Shown one piece after another: positions 45,078 through 53,902 of a DNA stretch of 54,456 bases (positions are counted from its first letter, which is position 1; each line of letters opens with the position of its first letter). The notes beneath the pieces were generated by a model. That model was not told where the DNA came from and made no database searches. It saw nothing but the letters and a program-made list of their open reading frames with translations. The translations under genes and the position numbers were made by a program. The DNA is from Companilactobacillus mindensis DSM 14500 (GTDB taxonomy: Bacteria; Bacillota; Bacilli; Lactobacillales; Lactobacillaceae): contig NZ_AZEZ01000102.1 in assembly GCF_001434275.1 (NCBI RefSeq), positions 1,434 to 55,889 of the forward strand, written 5' to 3'.

Positions 45078-46688
45078 ATGTCAAAGAATAAAGGAGGAAG
45101 CAAAGCCTTTGCCGCTTTACAAAATGTTGGTAAAACTTTCATGCTTCCGATTGCATTACTGCCTGTCGCAGGATTGTTCCTAGGGATTGGAGCTTCATTT
45201 ACAGGTGCATCGTTTATTAAGATGTATCACTTGGAGTCAGTTCTGGGACCAGGTACATTTTTGAATCATTTGCTCATGATCTTTAATGACTGTGGGAGTG
45301 TTATTTTTAATAATTTAGGTCTATTATTTGCCGTTTCTGTTGCTCTGGGTTTAGCCAAAAGTGAAAAAGGTGTTGCCGCATTGTCCGCATTAGTCGGTTA
45401 CTTTATGATGTATGCGACAATGACTAGTGCCATCGTCAATTTTGGAGAGTTAGGTCGTTTAAAGAAGATCGGTGGACTATTGACCGATATGCTTGGTTTT
45501 ACTAATACTATGAATACTGGTGTTTTTGGTGGTATTTTTATTGGTTTGATTTGTGTATGGTTACACAATAAGTATTATAAAATTAAATTTCCAGATGCCA
45601 TTTCATTTTTCGGTGGAACTCACTTTAGTCCAATTGCTGGTGCTCTAGCTGGTATCGTGGGTGGATTTATTATGGCTTTTCTATGGCCATATATCGCCAT
45701 GGGTATTGCTGGTTTAGGTACTTTGATAGGTAAGTCAGGTTACTTTGGTACCTTCTTCTATGCTTATGTCTACCGTGCCTTGATTCCATTTGGTTTGCAC
45801 CACGTGTTCTACTTGCCATTCTGGCAAACTGCTGTCGGTGGTACGGCAACTGTTGCTGGCAAATCAATTGTTGGTGCTCAAAATATTGTCTTTGCACAAT
45901 TGGCAGCCGGACAAAAGATTTCTTGGGAAGCAGCTAGATACTTTGCTTTCCAATTCCCAGTAATGATCGGTGGCTTCCCAGCCGCTGCTTTAGCAATGTA
46001 TCACTGTGCTAAAAAGAATAAACGCAAAGATGTCAAAGGGTTGTTGCTTTCGTCATCATTGACGTCGATTTTAACTGGTATTACTGAACCATTGGAATTC
46101 ACTATTTTGTTTGCTTCACCATTCTTGTTCTGGGGTATTCACTGTGTCTTGTTTGCCTTCTCAGCCGTTTTCGTATCATTATTGAAGATCGGGGTTGGTT
46201 TTACTTTCTCCGGTGGATTGCTCGATATGATTCTTTATGGTGTTTTGCCAGGACAAGCACGGACTAATTGGTTAGCCTTAGTACCATTGATTCTGTTCTA
46301 CTTTGCTTTGTATTACTTTGTCTTTAGATTTGCAATCGAGAAGTTCAATCTTAAAACACCGGGTCGTGAAGATGACGATGAAACTGCAACATTGCACACT
46401 AAAAAAGATTATGTTTCCGAAAAGAACGGAGCTTCCGCAAATGCTGAAGGAATTCCCGCTATGATTGTTAGTGGTTTAGGTGGAAAAGATAATATCAGCA
46501 CTTTTGAGGCTTGTGCTACTAGGTTACGTGTCGGCGTTAAGGATCCAAGTATTGTTAAAAAAGATGTTTTAAAGTCCACTGGTGCCGTCGGTACCGTCGT
46601 TCATGGTACTGGGGTACAAGTTATTTATGGAACCAAAGTTTCTACTATTGGACCAGAAGTTTCTGATTATTTAGGAGTTGAAAGTTAA
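45078..46688 (+). CDS. PTS glucose-family transporter, IICB
   Basis: A 536-residue fusion of a IIC permease (about 10-420, ten membrane segments; GITEPLEFTILFASPFLFW is the family substrate loop) and a IIB domain (about 450-536). The phosphorylated Cys is in FEACATRLRVGV near 478. This is the glucose/GlcNAc/maltose class. Sugar not determined. AAAGAGGG precedes the ATG. A IIA gene follows in the same unit. Confidence 0.93.
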   Translation: MSKNKGGSKAFAALQNVGKTFMLPIALLPVAGLFLGIGASFTGASFIKMYHLESVLGPGTFLNHLLMIFNDCGSVIFNNLGLLFAVSVALGLAKSEKGVAALSALVGYFMMYATMTSAIVNFGELGRLKKIGGLLTDMLGFTNTMNTGVFGGIFIGLICVWLHNKYYKIKFPDAISFFGGTHFSPIAGALAGIVGGFIMAFLWPYIAMGIAGLGTLIGKSGYFGTFFYAYVYRALIPFGLHHVFYLPFWQTAVGGTATVAGKSIVGAQNIVFAQLAAGQKISWEAARYFAFQFPVMIGGFPAAALAMYHCAKKNKRKDVKGLLLSSSLTSILTGITEPLEFTILFASPFLFWGIHCVLFAFSAVFVSLLKIGVGFTFSGGLLDMILYGVLPGQARTNWLALVPLILFYFALYYFVFRFAIEKFNLKTPGREDDDETATLHTKKDYVSEKNGASANAEGIPAMIVSGLGGKDNISTFEACATRLRVGVKDPSIVKKDVLKSTGAVGTVVHGTGVQVIYGTKVSTIGPEVSDYLGVES

Positions 46689-46689
46689 T

Positions 46690-47169
46690 ATGGGATTGTT
46701 TAATTTTAAGAGTAAAACCAAGTTTTATGCCCCAGTTAAGGGTAAAATGGTTGATCTCAAAGATGTTTCTGATGAAGTCTTTTCAAGTGGAGCTATGGGG
46801 AAAGGCTACGCCGTACTTCCAGAAGAATCAGCTATTTATAGTCCAGTTAAAGATGAAGTCAGTCAACTTTTCCCTACTAAACATGCTATTGGTCTGCAGT
46901 GTGGCAAGATGGAAATTTTGATTCATATTGGGATCGATACAGTTGATTTGAAAGGGGCACCATTTGAAACTTTAGTTAAAGTTGGCGATAAAGTCGATAA
47001 CAATTCTGTTTTGGTAAAAGCGGATTTTGCTCAAATCAAAAAAGCTGGAAAAGATCCAGTGACAATGGTTTTGATCACTAATTCTAATGATACTGTAAAT
47101 GATTTTACATTGTTGAAGAATTCGAATGACGCAGTTGATCATGAAATAGAAGTCGCTGAAGTTAAATAG
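46690..47169 (+). CDS. PTS IIA component (Crr/glucose type)
   Basis: A 159-residue IIA domain. Active-site His is in MEILIHIGIDTVDLKG near residue 79. Opens with a short GLFNFKSKTKFYAPVKG. The ATG at 46690 is used; an in-frame TTG at 46678 touches AGGAG and is not plausible. Donates phosphate to the IIB domain of the preceding gene. Confidence 0.93.
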   Translation: MGLFNFKSKTKFYAPVKGKMVDLKDVSDEVFSSGAMGKGYAVLPEESAIYSPVKDEVSQLFPTKHAIGLQCGKMEILIHIGIDTVDLKGAPFETLVKVGDKVDNNSVLVKADFAQIKKAGKDPVTMVLITNSNDTVNDFTLLKNSNDAVDHEIEVAEVK

Positions 47170-47178
47170 AAATAAATA

Positions 47179-47226
47179 ATAGACTGTTCTGACAAAGCTA
47201 TGAACTTTGTGTTAGGACAGTCTATT
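47179..47226 (+). repeat. Long inverted repeat after the PTS genes
   Basis: AATAGACTGTTCTGACAAAG and CTTTGTGTTAGGACAGTCTA form a strong hairpin but lack a T run. It may be a terminator variant or a remnant IS end, as a truncated IS3 element follows. Confidence 0.6.
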
Positions 47227-47394
47227 CTAGTTTAATGATGAAAAAGTTAATCAGTTTTTTTAAGCGTTTAAACTTAAATTCATTGTTGAATGCTTAAAAA
47301 CGCGTAGATTATATTTATAAAAACTTTCAAAGAAACAATCTGGCATGAAAAAATGCTATTATTTCAAGCGTCAATTTATTTTCGGGAGGTTATT

Positions 47395-47868
47395 GTGACT
47401 AAATATAGTGTTGATTTTAAATTAAAAATAGTAAAAGAAAATGAGCAGGGCGTTAAAATCGCTGATTTGAGTAAAAAATATACGATCAATAGCTCAAGTA
47501 TTATCAATTGGATCGAACGATACGAGAAATATGGTTTGGAGGGTTTGCGAATCCGCAGTTCAGGTTATGATTACGATGGCAAATTTAAACTGAAAGTACT
47601 TGAATGGAAAAAAGTCAATCAAGCTACGCATTCCCAAACGGCCCTAAAATTTGATATCAGTAATCCGGGCACAATAGCCAACTGGCAAAAGAAGTTTAAT
47701 CTTTTGGGACCAGAGGTTTTACTCAGTAGGCAAAGTCGTATTCCTGAAAATAAATCAAAAATAGTGCAATTAGAAAAATTAAAGCGGGAGAATCGAGCGT
47801 TATTAATTGAAAATAAATATTTAAAAAAAATACAAGCCTTAACTCAAAAGCAAGTAATATGGAATTAG
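47395..47868 (+). CDS. IS3-family transposase OrfA
   Basis: A 157-residue IS150-like OrfA. HTH at about 20-45 (KIADLSKKYTINSSSIINW), a second HTH-like region, and a C-terminal leucine-zipper helix (QLEKLKRENRALLIENKYLK). Starts at GTG 47395 with GGGAGGTT upstream. A-run AAAAAAAA at 47823-47830 is the expected -1 frameshift site joining OrfA to OrfB; the -1 frame is open through to the next gene. Confidence 0.88.
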   Translation: MTKYSVDFKLKIVKENEQGVKIADLSKKYTINSSSIINWIERYEKYGLEGLRIRSSGYDYDGKFKLKVLEWKKVNQATHSQTALKFDISNPGTIANWQKKFNLLGPEVLLSRQSRIPENKSKIVQLEKLKRENRALLIENKYLKKIQALTQKQVIWN

Positions 47869-48164
47869 AAGCTGAGGTTATCCAAGAGTTAAGGCAAGAA
47901 AATAATTTTAAGCTACAGGAAATTTTACCATTCACGACAATTGATGATGATACTTATCAGCATGAAACCGTGAATCACTTTGAAAGTGCTAAGCGTCAAT
48001 GTGATCAAAAGATTTTAATGAGTATTAATAATATTAAAGAAAAGTATCCTAAGTATGGGTATCGAAGCGTTACTAAAGAATTGCATAGATTGGGCTTTTT
48101 AGTTAATCACAAACGAGTTTTGCGTTTGATGAAAGAAAATAATTTGATTTGTAATAGGTCCTGA
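47859..48164 (+). pseudogene. IS3-family OrfB, truncated
   Basis: Frame of 101 residues with only the N-terminal HTH_21-like part of OrfB (KYPKYGYRSVTKELHRLGF, then RLMKENNLICNRS). The integrase DDE domain is missing; the frame stops at 48164 just before a DeoR gene. The element cannot transpose by itself. Confidence 0.85.
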
Positions 48165-48213
48165 GTGACTTTTGGAGAAATAACCTATTTAATAAGATTA
48201 GAGATGGTTGGAC

Positions 48214-48979
48214 ATGATTCCTAGAGAAAAAAGAGAAATGCAAATTATGGATAAGCTAAAAACAAGTAATTGGTTATCAACTAAGGAAATAGCCGATCAC
48301 TTTCAAATGGCCTTTGATACTGCTAGACGAGATATTTTACACTTGACGTCAACGGGTCAAGCCATCCGAGTTCATGGGGGAATCATGGCTGCCAAAGAGA
48401 ATGATGTTCCGGAATTTTTGAATAGGAGAAGAATCCTTTCGCCGGTTAAATCTCAAATGGCTAAGATTGCAGCGACGTATGTGCATCCAGGCAGATTGTA
48501 TTTTATAGGTTCATCTACGACATTATTACAATTATGCGACTTATTAGGCGATATCGATACGACCATCGTTACGCACGCTATCGACAATGCGGAACATTTG
48601 ATGGAAAATCAGTTACCAAATGTAGAATTGTTAGGCGGAACGGTCAATCGTATCAATCGGTATACATACTCCCTAGACACGTTGACGCATTTAAGCGATT
48701 TTATCTTTGACGGAGTATTCATTGGTGCATCTAGGATTACCAATGAAGGTGATATAACCGTGATGGAAAAAGCGGATGCAGCGATTTTGAAGAAGGCTGT
48801 GCAACGTGGCAAAAGAATAGTTTTGGTGACGCAGAATTATAAATTTACGACGAAAAAAACATCAACTTGTTACCAATTGCCAACAAGTTGATGTTTTGAT
48901 CACGGATAGCGAGTTAGATCCTAGATTTAAAAAGTACTTTAGAGACAGTACGATTTTTAAAGTAATTAATAAAGAATAG
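48214..48979 (+). pseudogene. DeoR/GlpR-family sugar regulator, frameshifted
   Basis: N-terminal HTH_DeoR (STKEIADHFQMAFDTARRDI) is intact, and a sugar-phosphate-sensing DeoRC domain follows (GSSTTLLQL, NVELLGGTVN, DGVFIGA). At the run of seven A (48853-48859) the frame runs off to a stop at 48891. Removing one A restores HQLVTNCQQVDVLITDSELD and a further tail to the stop at 48977-48979, giving about 254 residues, the usual family length. ATG at 48214. Possibly the former regulator of the adjacent PTS. Confidence 0.82.
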
Positions 48980-48988
48980 TTTCGTTAT

Positions 48989-49033
48989 AACAAAAGCGAA
49001 CCATCTAAAAAAATCAGACGGTTCGCTTTTGTT
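48989..49033. terminator. Bidirectional hairpin between convergent genes
   Basis: AACAAAAGCGAACC and GGTTCGCTTTTGTT form a 14-bp stem, with T-rich arms. Confidence 0.75.
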
Positions 49034-49037
49034 GATT

Positions 49038-49343
49038 CTAAATGTATCGGTAACTTCTTAATATATTTAAGGAAGCGTCGTCGGCAGGTTGGTAGCCTTG
49101 AGCTATCATATCCCTTACATAGAGACGATTGTAAAAGAAGGCAAAAATAACAGTTACTAAAAATGCTCCGCCACCCCAAGTAAATGAGCCAAAAAGTATT
49201 TCGGCTAGAACTAAAACAGCGGCCCATTTAAAATCAGAACGAAAAACGGGCGTCCAGAAGCCGAAAAACATTTCGGTCCAAGAGAAACCAACCTTGACGG
49301 TCATATAAGAATTATTTTTTTCATTGCGCAAATTAGCGTACAT
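49038..49343 (-). CDS. Small membrane protein, DUF2628-like
   Basis: 101 residues: TVKVGFSWTEMFFGFWTPVF followed by RSDFKWA is typical of DUF2628 proteins (a KVGFSW motif ahead of a membrane region). Two hydrophobic segments span about 40-70. Function unknown. Directly follows the MFS gene and is perhaps co-transcribed with it. Confidence 0.65.
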   Translation of the reverse strand: MYANLRNEKNNSYMTVKVGFSWTEMFFGFWTPVFRSDFKWAAVLVLAEILFGSFTWGGGAFLVTVIFAFFYNRLYVRDMIAQGYQPADDASLNILRSYRYI

Positions 49344-49369
49344 AGATTCTCCTCTCTAGGTAATTGATT

Positions 49370-50551
49370 TTATTCTGCTTGAGCGATGGGGTGTCTTCTA
49401 ACGACAAATGTTAATAGGTAAGAAGCGGCCAAGATAAAAGTAACGACTAAGTATGGATAGTGAGTATTCATATCCATCAAAGCTCCAGACATCAAAGGCC
49501 CGATAACATTTCCGACACTGGTCAAGGACATATTCATACCATTGATCAAACCTTGGTTGGAACGACTCGACTTGGTCAATAGTGTTGTGATAGCTGGTCT
49601 TAACAAGTCAAATGACGAGAAGATGATCAATGTAGCAACGATAACTTCGACGTGTGAATGTGCTTGGGTGATCCAGAAGACACAGACTGCACTCAATAAA
49701 AAGGCGATACTGATCAGGCGCATTTCACCGATTTTATTGATGATCCAATTAAAGGCTGCAACTTGTAGAATCAACGAAATAATACCATTAAGCGTCAAAA
49801 CTAAAGCAATCGTACTCAAACCGAAATCAAAGACTTGGTTGACGTAAATACTGTAAATACTTTCAAAGCCTTGAAGTCCAAATGATGAAACTAAGATCAT
49901 ACCGAATAGCATAACCATTGGCAAAGTTAAAATTGAACGGATCGAACCTTGTTCTTGAGCTTTCTTCTCGGCTTCAGCCTCTTCGACTTGAAGAACTTCT
50001 TTATTTTCTTTCAATAATACTTGAGTGAAGACAGCACTGACAAGACCAAGGACACCGGCTACATAAAATGGTGTCTTATAAGTGATATTGGCTAAAATAC
50101 CACCAAGTCCAGGTCCTAAGATCAAACCACCACTGAAGGCAGCTGACAGCCAACCGATAACTTTGGCCCGATCTTTTAATGAAGTTAAATCAGAACCTAA
50201 GGCCATTGAAGTTGGAACAACCATCGCAGCTGATAGACCACCGATAATCCGTGAAAGATTAAAGATTGGCAAGCTAGTAGCGACCGCAAAGATAAATTCT
50301 GAAATGGCGTAACCGATCAATCCTAAAACAATAACTGGTTTACGGCCAACTTTATCGGACATCTTACCAACAATCGGTGAAGCGATAAATTGGGCAAAGG
50401 CAAACAAGGAAGTCATGACCCCCATTTGTGATGTCGTGTAGTGGAATTCATTTTTGATAAATGGTGTAACCGGAATAACTAAACCGATACCCAAACAGAT
50501 CAGAAAGTTACTGATTACAAGAATATAGATTGATTTTTTATTTTTTCCCAT
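49370..50551 (-). CDS. MFS multidrug-type exporter
   Basis: A 393-residue DHA1 drug:H+ antiporter with about 12 segments. Motif A is GKMSDKVGRKPVIVLG in the TM2-3 loop, and motif C is about GLILGPGLGGILA in TM5, the antiporter signature. A strong GGGGGG precedes the ATG. The leader carries two hairpins, the second an intrinsic terminator, so expression is probably induced by relief of attenuation. Confidence 0.93.
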   Translation of the reverse strand: MGKNKKSIYILVISNFLICLGIGLVIPVTPFIKNEFHYTTSQMGVMTSLFAFAQFIASPIVGKMSDKVGRKPVIVLGLIGYAISEFIFAVATSLPIFNLSRIIGGLSAAMVVPTSMALGSDLTSLKDRAKVIGWLSAAFSGGLILGPGLGGILANITYKTPFYVAGVLGLVSAVFTQVLLKENKEVLQVEEAEAEKKAQEQGSIRSILTLPMVMLFGMILVSSFGLQGFESIYSIYVNQVFDFGLSTIALVLTLNGIISLILQVAAFNWIINKIGEMRLISIAFLLSAVCVFWITQAHSHVEVIVATLIIFSSFDLLRPAITTLLTKSSRSNQGLINGMNMSLTSVGNVIGPLMSGALMDMNTHYPYLVVTFILAASYLLTFVVRRHPIAQAE

Positions 50552-50581
50552 GTTTCCCCCCTAAAGCAATATTTTTCAAGT

Positions 50582-50661
50582 AAAAAAACTACCATCTGTG
50601 GATCAGACAGTAGTTGACTATAAGAAAACCGATATGCTGAGGGAAATGCCCCAGATATCGG
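50582..50661 (-). terminator. Attenuator in the MFS leader (two hairpins)
   Basis: On the minus strand, first CCGATATCTGGGG with CCCTCAGCATATCGG (50629-50661, imperfect), then AACTACTGTCTG with CAGATGGTAGTT (50587-50615), followed by a T run. The terminator lies between the promoter (50694-50722) and the RBS. A 31-codon frame from GTG 50684 ends with its TAG inside the terminator stem. Confidence 0.8.
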
Positions 50662-50693
50662 CTTTTATGAACTTGAAATCTCACATTAATTTA

Positions 50694-50722
50694 AGCATAC
50701 TATGGTTCCTATTTATTGTCTA
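50694..50722 (-). promoter_or_regulatory. MFS promoter
   Basis: On the minus strand TAGACA, 17-nt spacer, TATGCT. The transcript would begin close to 50687, only a few bases before the possible leader GTG at 50684. Confidence 0.65.
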
Positions 50723-50865
50723 ATAATTTATCTGAACTTTTTAATTATTATTTAATAGTAAAATTACGTTTGGCATATAAATATTTTATAAGTAGGGTCT
50801 AACAATGGACTTTTCGTACATAAGGTATTAATATGTTAGGTATGGCTAAACAAGGAGGTCATATT

Positions 50866-51504
50866 TTGGATTTTCGAAGCGGGTTGAACAGTGATAAACC
50901 CCAGATAATAAATTTACTAGTAGAATCATTTAAGGAATACATAACCACTAAGAACATGTTCCAACAAGAATTCCGTTCTAGTGCTAAATTCGACAAGTTA
51001 ATGCGTAAGTATTTTGCACTCGAGGTCAATGTGTTCATGAAAAAAGGTTTGGTTTATGTTGGAGCTGACGGAAAGGGTACGCCTAGAGCAGTTGCTTTAA
51101 TTGAATTTAATCAAGGCCGACAGATCAGTAATTGGGATTATCTCTCAATGGATGGTTTGAAGTTGATCCCCGAGATCATCAAGAGCGGATTCAATGGTTT
51201 CAATGCATTCGATATCTTTAAATTCGAAGATCTTTTTGACAAAGTTAAAGGTAAGAAGAAATGCGTAGTTGAGTATTTGGCAGTGGACAAGTCATTGCGT
51301 GGCCAAGGTATTGGTAGTAAGATGCTCAACAACCATATCAGTCCTTACGTTAAGAAAATTGGTTATAGGAATATAATCCTTGAAACCAACACTCAAAAGA
51401 ATGTTAAATTTTATAAAAAGAATAATTTCTCAGTGCGCTCAGTTAAACATGTTAACTTGAGTCATGGGGATGTAAATGACTGGGTTTTATCAAAAGCCAT
51501 TTAG
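50866..51504 (+). CDS. GNAT-family N-acetyltransferase
   Basis: A 212-residue protein. LAVDKSLRGQGIGSKMLNNH is motif A, and ILETNTQKNVKFYKKNNF motif B. A central insertion separates the N-terminal part. TTG at 50866 is used, as AAGGAGG is placed exactly upstream; the longer frame from ATG 50833 would include this RBS. Substrate unknown. Confidence 0.9.
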   Translation: MDFRSGLNSDKPQIINLLVESFKEYITTKNMFQQEFRSSAKFDKLMRKYFALEVNVFMKKGLVYVGADGKGTPRAVALIEFNQGRQISNWDYLSMDGLKLIPEIIKSGFNGFNAFDIFKFEDLFDKVKGKKKCVVEYLAVDKSLRGQGIGSKMLNNHISPYVKKIGYRNIILETNTQKNVKFYKKNNFSVRSVKHVNLSHGDVNDWVLSKAI

Positions 51505-51510
51505 ACAGAA

Positions 51511-51547
51511 AAAGAACCGTTCACACACTGTGAGCGGTTCTTTTTTT
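51511..51547 (+). terminator. Intrinsic terminator
   Basis: AAAGAACCGTTCACA and TGTGAGCGGTTCTTT with a T run. Confidence 0.93.
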
Positions 51548-51708
51548 ATAAAAACAACTGATTCCTACGCCACTAAGAATAACAAAATATTTAATGGGTG
51601 GCGTTTTTATTAAGGAAACTTAAACATTTATAATTACAGTCGCTTTTTTTCAGACAATGGTAAACTGGAACTATTAATTACAGATGATAAATAATGGAAG
51701 GTAAAATT

Positions 51709-52476
51709 ATGACGACAAGTTTTACAGGAGATTTTTCAGATGATAAAGTGACGATTCAACTGGGAGACAAGGGCCAAATTATTTGTTATATGGAAAAGCC
51801 TGAGATTGTCAATGACGAGTCGGCGTTTTTTATAATTAAAGATCAAGAGCTCATCGGAATGAGTTTGGGTAGCGTCGATAATTTTGATCGGGCAACACGT
51901 TATTTGGAGATTAGGATGCCTGAAAATATTATTCCCACGGATTTCTTTTACTTTTTGACAAAAGAGATGGATCAATTCGGTTACAATTTGGCAGTCGATT
52001 ATAAGTTGAAGATTTCGCAAGCTTCACTCAAAGTTTATCAAACGTATTGGGACCAAATTTCACCACTACTTGCGGCTTTTGGCTTGAGATTCGTAGCTCC
52101 TAAGAAGTCACGTCAAAAACCACGCCATAAATTTTTGAAGTCACTAGCTGAAGTACCTTTCACGGTCGACTATCAAGGTAGCCATGCGACGGTCTATTGG
52201 GTCAAAAATAATGAATTTGTCGTCAAAGCTGGAGCTAAATTGAACGAAAAAGTTCCTTTGACTAAAGCCGATTTGATAAGTTTTGCTGGTAAGTTTGGTT
52301 TAAGGTTACGTCAAGAACACGAAAAGCAGCTCAAAAATGATGTTTTATTAGAAGATATAACTTTGCGAAGCGTCAATGAAGTTGGAACTTTCTTATATTT
52401 TGCGGGAACAAATAGCTGGTTGCAGCTCAAAGCCCCAGATGGCAAGACATTACATGAATTGACCGTTGTAAAATAG
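51709..52476 (+). CDS. DUF4357-containing protein
   Basis: A 255-residue protein. The C-terminal half (about 165-255) matches DUF4357: LRQEHEKQLKNDVLL, a strand, then LQLKAPDGKTLHEL. Such domains occur at the end of GIY-YIG nucleases and restriction-related proteins. The N-terminal half (1-125) is not recognised, and no GIY-YIG motif is visible. ATG at 51709 with GGAAGG upstream. Function unknown. Confidence 0.7.
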   Translation: MTTSFTGDFSDDKVTIQLGDKGQIICYMEKPEIVNDESAFFIIKDQELIGMSLGSVDNFDRATRYLEIRMPENIIPTDFFYFLTKEMDQFGYNLAVDYKLKISQASLKVYQTYWDQISPLLAAFGLRFVAPKKSRQKPRHKFLKSLAEVPFTVDYQGSHATVYWVKNNEFVVKAGAKLNEKVPLTKADLISFAGKFGLRLRQEHEKQLKNDVLLEDITLRSVNEVGTFLYFAGTNSWLQLKAPDGKTLHELTVVK

Positions 52477-52482
52477 GTTATA

Positions 52483-52510
52483 TTGACAAGCTTGATTAGA
52501 ATGATAGAAT
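52483..52510 (+). promoter_or_regulatory. Promoter of the second MFS exporter
   Basis: TTGACA, 16-nt spacer, TAGAAT. A leader of about 80 nt follows. Confidence 0.8.
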
Positions 52511-52539
52511 TTTAATCAGATTAAAGAAATTATAAATGT

Positions 52540-52580
52540 GCGGCAGAACTCAACTTCTGAGTTTTGTCGCCTTCTTTTTT
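52540..52580 (+). terminator. Attenuator-type terminator before the MFS RBS
   Basis: GCGGCAGAACTCA and TGAGTTTTGTCGC pair over all 13 positions (including G·T) with a 5-nt loop, then CTTCTTTTTT. The RBS AGGGGG follows at once. An overlapping frame starts at ATG 52536. Confidence 0.78.
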
Positions 52581-52593
52581 AGGGGGTCTCAAT

Positions 52594-53754
52594 GTGCAAA
52601 AAGTTACTGCCAAGACATTGATTTTAGGGGCTTTTCTTGAATCGGTGGGAGCTAGTTTTATTTGGCCGATCAATACGATTTTTATTCATAATTACTTGCA
52701 TAAATCACTGGCGGTTGCCGGAATGGTATTGTTTTTCAATTCGTTACTGACTTTTATGGGAAATTATGCCGGTGGAAAAATGTTTGATCGAATCGGTGGT
52801 CACAAAACCGTGATCTTTAGTACATCGATTGCGCTGTTGGCTTTAGTCGGTTTGATATTTGACCACGGTTGGCCAGCGTATCCGATTCTGTTGCCGATTT
52901 TGGGTTTTGGTGTCGGGAGTGCTTTTACGGTGATCAATTCCTTTGCGGCTCAGATCGATGAGGTCGATAAATATAAATTATTCAATGCTATTTATGTAGG
53001 GACTAATTTAGGCAATGCGATTGGGACGGCTTTGGGCGGATATATCGCTGGTATTCAAATGACGTTAGTATTTGTCGCCAACTTTATTTTCTTGAGTCTG
53101 TTCTTTATATTGGTTATTTTTTGGTACAACAATCGCAACAACGACCATAAACAACGCGATAACAAAATTAAGATCAAGCGGACTAAATTACAACCAGGAA
53201 TTGGTTTGATTGCCTTGTTCTTAGGAATGACCTGGGTTTCTTATTCACAGTGGAGCAGTAATATTTCGGCACATTTGACAGAATTGGGGATTCTGGTCAG
53301 TAAATACAGTCTATTGTGGACGATCAATGCCATTGTGATCGTAGTTTTTCTGCCACTGATCAATCATTTGGGTGAGAATCAAGCTTGGTTTAAAAAGATT
53401 CAAATTCCTTTGGGAGTATTTTTCTTTATCACCGCTTTTGCATCTTTGATTGGAGCTAAGTCGTATTTGGTATTTGCTTTGGGGATGGTAGTGTTGACCC
53501 TCGGCGAGATGCTAGTTTATCCAGGAATCCCGGCTATGGTCAGCGAGGCAACACCTAAATCTGAAGCCGGTCGCTATCAAAGTTTGTTAAGTATGTCCTC
53601 AACTTTTGCCAGAGCGATTGGACCAATGCTCGGGGGGATGTTGATCGAACACAGTTCGTATAATGTCATGTATATTGCGGCAATTGTGGTTTTGGTACTT
53701 TCACTATTGTTGCTGAAACGTGGACGTAAAGAATTAGTTGAGATCAACGAATAA
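52594..53754 (+). CDS. MFS transporter (DHA1-like)
   Basis: A 386-residue carrier with about 12 membrane segments. GGKMFDRIGGHKTVIFS fits motif A, and PMLGGMLIEHSS lies in the second half. GTG at 52594 with AGGGGG 8 nt upstream is preferred; the preceding residues would overlap the terminator. A drug or metabolite exporter is inferred. Its stop codon borders the 21-nt word shared with 37849. Confidence 0.9.
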   Translation: MQKVTAKTLILGAFLESVGASFIWPINTIFIHNYLHKSLAVAGMVLFFNSLLTFMGNYAGGKMFDRIGGHKTVIFSTSIALLALVGLIFDHGWPAYPILLPILGFGVGSAFTVINSFAAQIDEVDKYKLFNAIYVGTNLGNAIGTALGGYIAGIQMTLVFVANFIFLSLFFILVIFWYNNRNNDHKQRDNKIKIKRTKLQPGIGLIALFLGMTWVSYSQWSSNISAHLTELGILVSKYSLLWTINAIVIVVFLPLINHLGENQAWFKKIQIPLGVFFFITAFASLIGAKSYLVFALGMVVLTLGEMLVYPGIPAMVSEATPKSEAGRYQSLLSMSSTFARAIGPMLGGMLIEHSSYNVMYIAAIVVLVLSLLLLKRGRKELVEINE

Positions 53755-53773
53755 AAATTGTTTAGTCTGGAAT
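53753..53773 (+). repeat. 21-nt copy of the 5' edge of the structured RNA
   Basis: AAAAATTG followed by TTTAGTCTGGAAT is identical to 37849-37869, and a few more bases upstream match with one indel (CGAAT). The rest of the RNA is absent. The match starts at the stop codon of the MFS gene. Confidence 0.7.
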
Positions 53774-53844
53774 TTTATAGAAAAGAGAAGTACAAGTTGC
53801 ACAATTAATAATTTGTATCAAATTAATTTTAAAAGATTATTTCA

Positions 53845-53872
53845 TTGATTTCTGAATGCGGTAGTATATAAA
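53845..53872 (+). promoter_or_regulatory. Putative LTA-synthase promoter
   Basis: TTGATT, 16-nt spacer, TATAAA, about 30 nt before the ATG at 53903. Confidence 0.6.
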
Positions 53873-53902
53873 GGTATGTAAAAATTATTAATTAAGGGTG
53901 TA

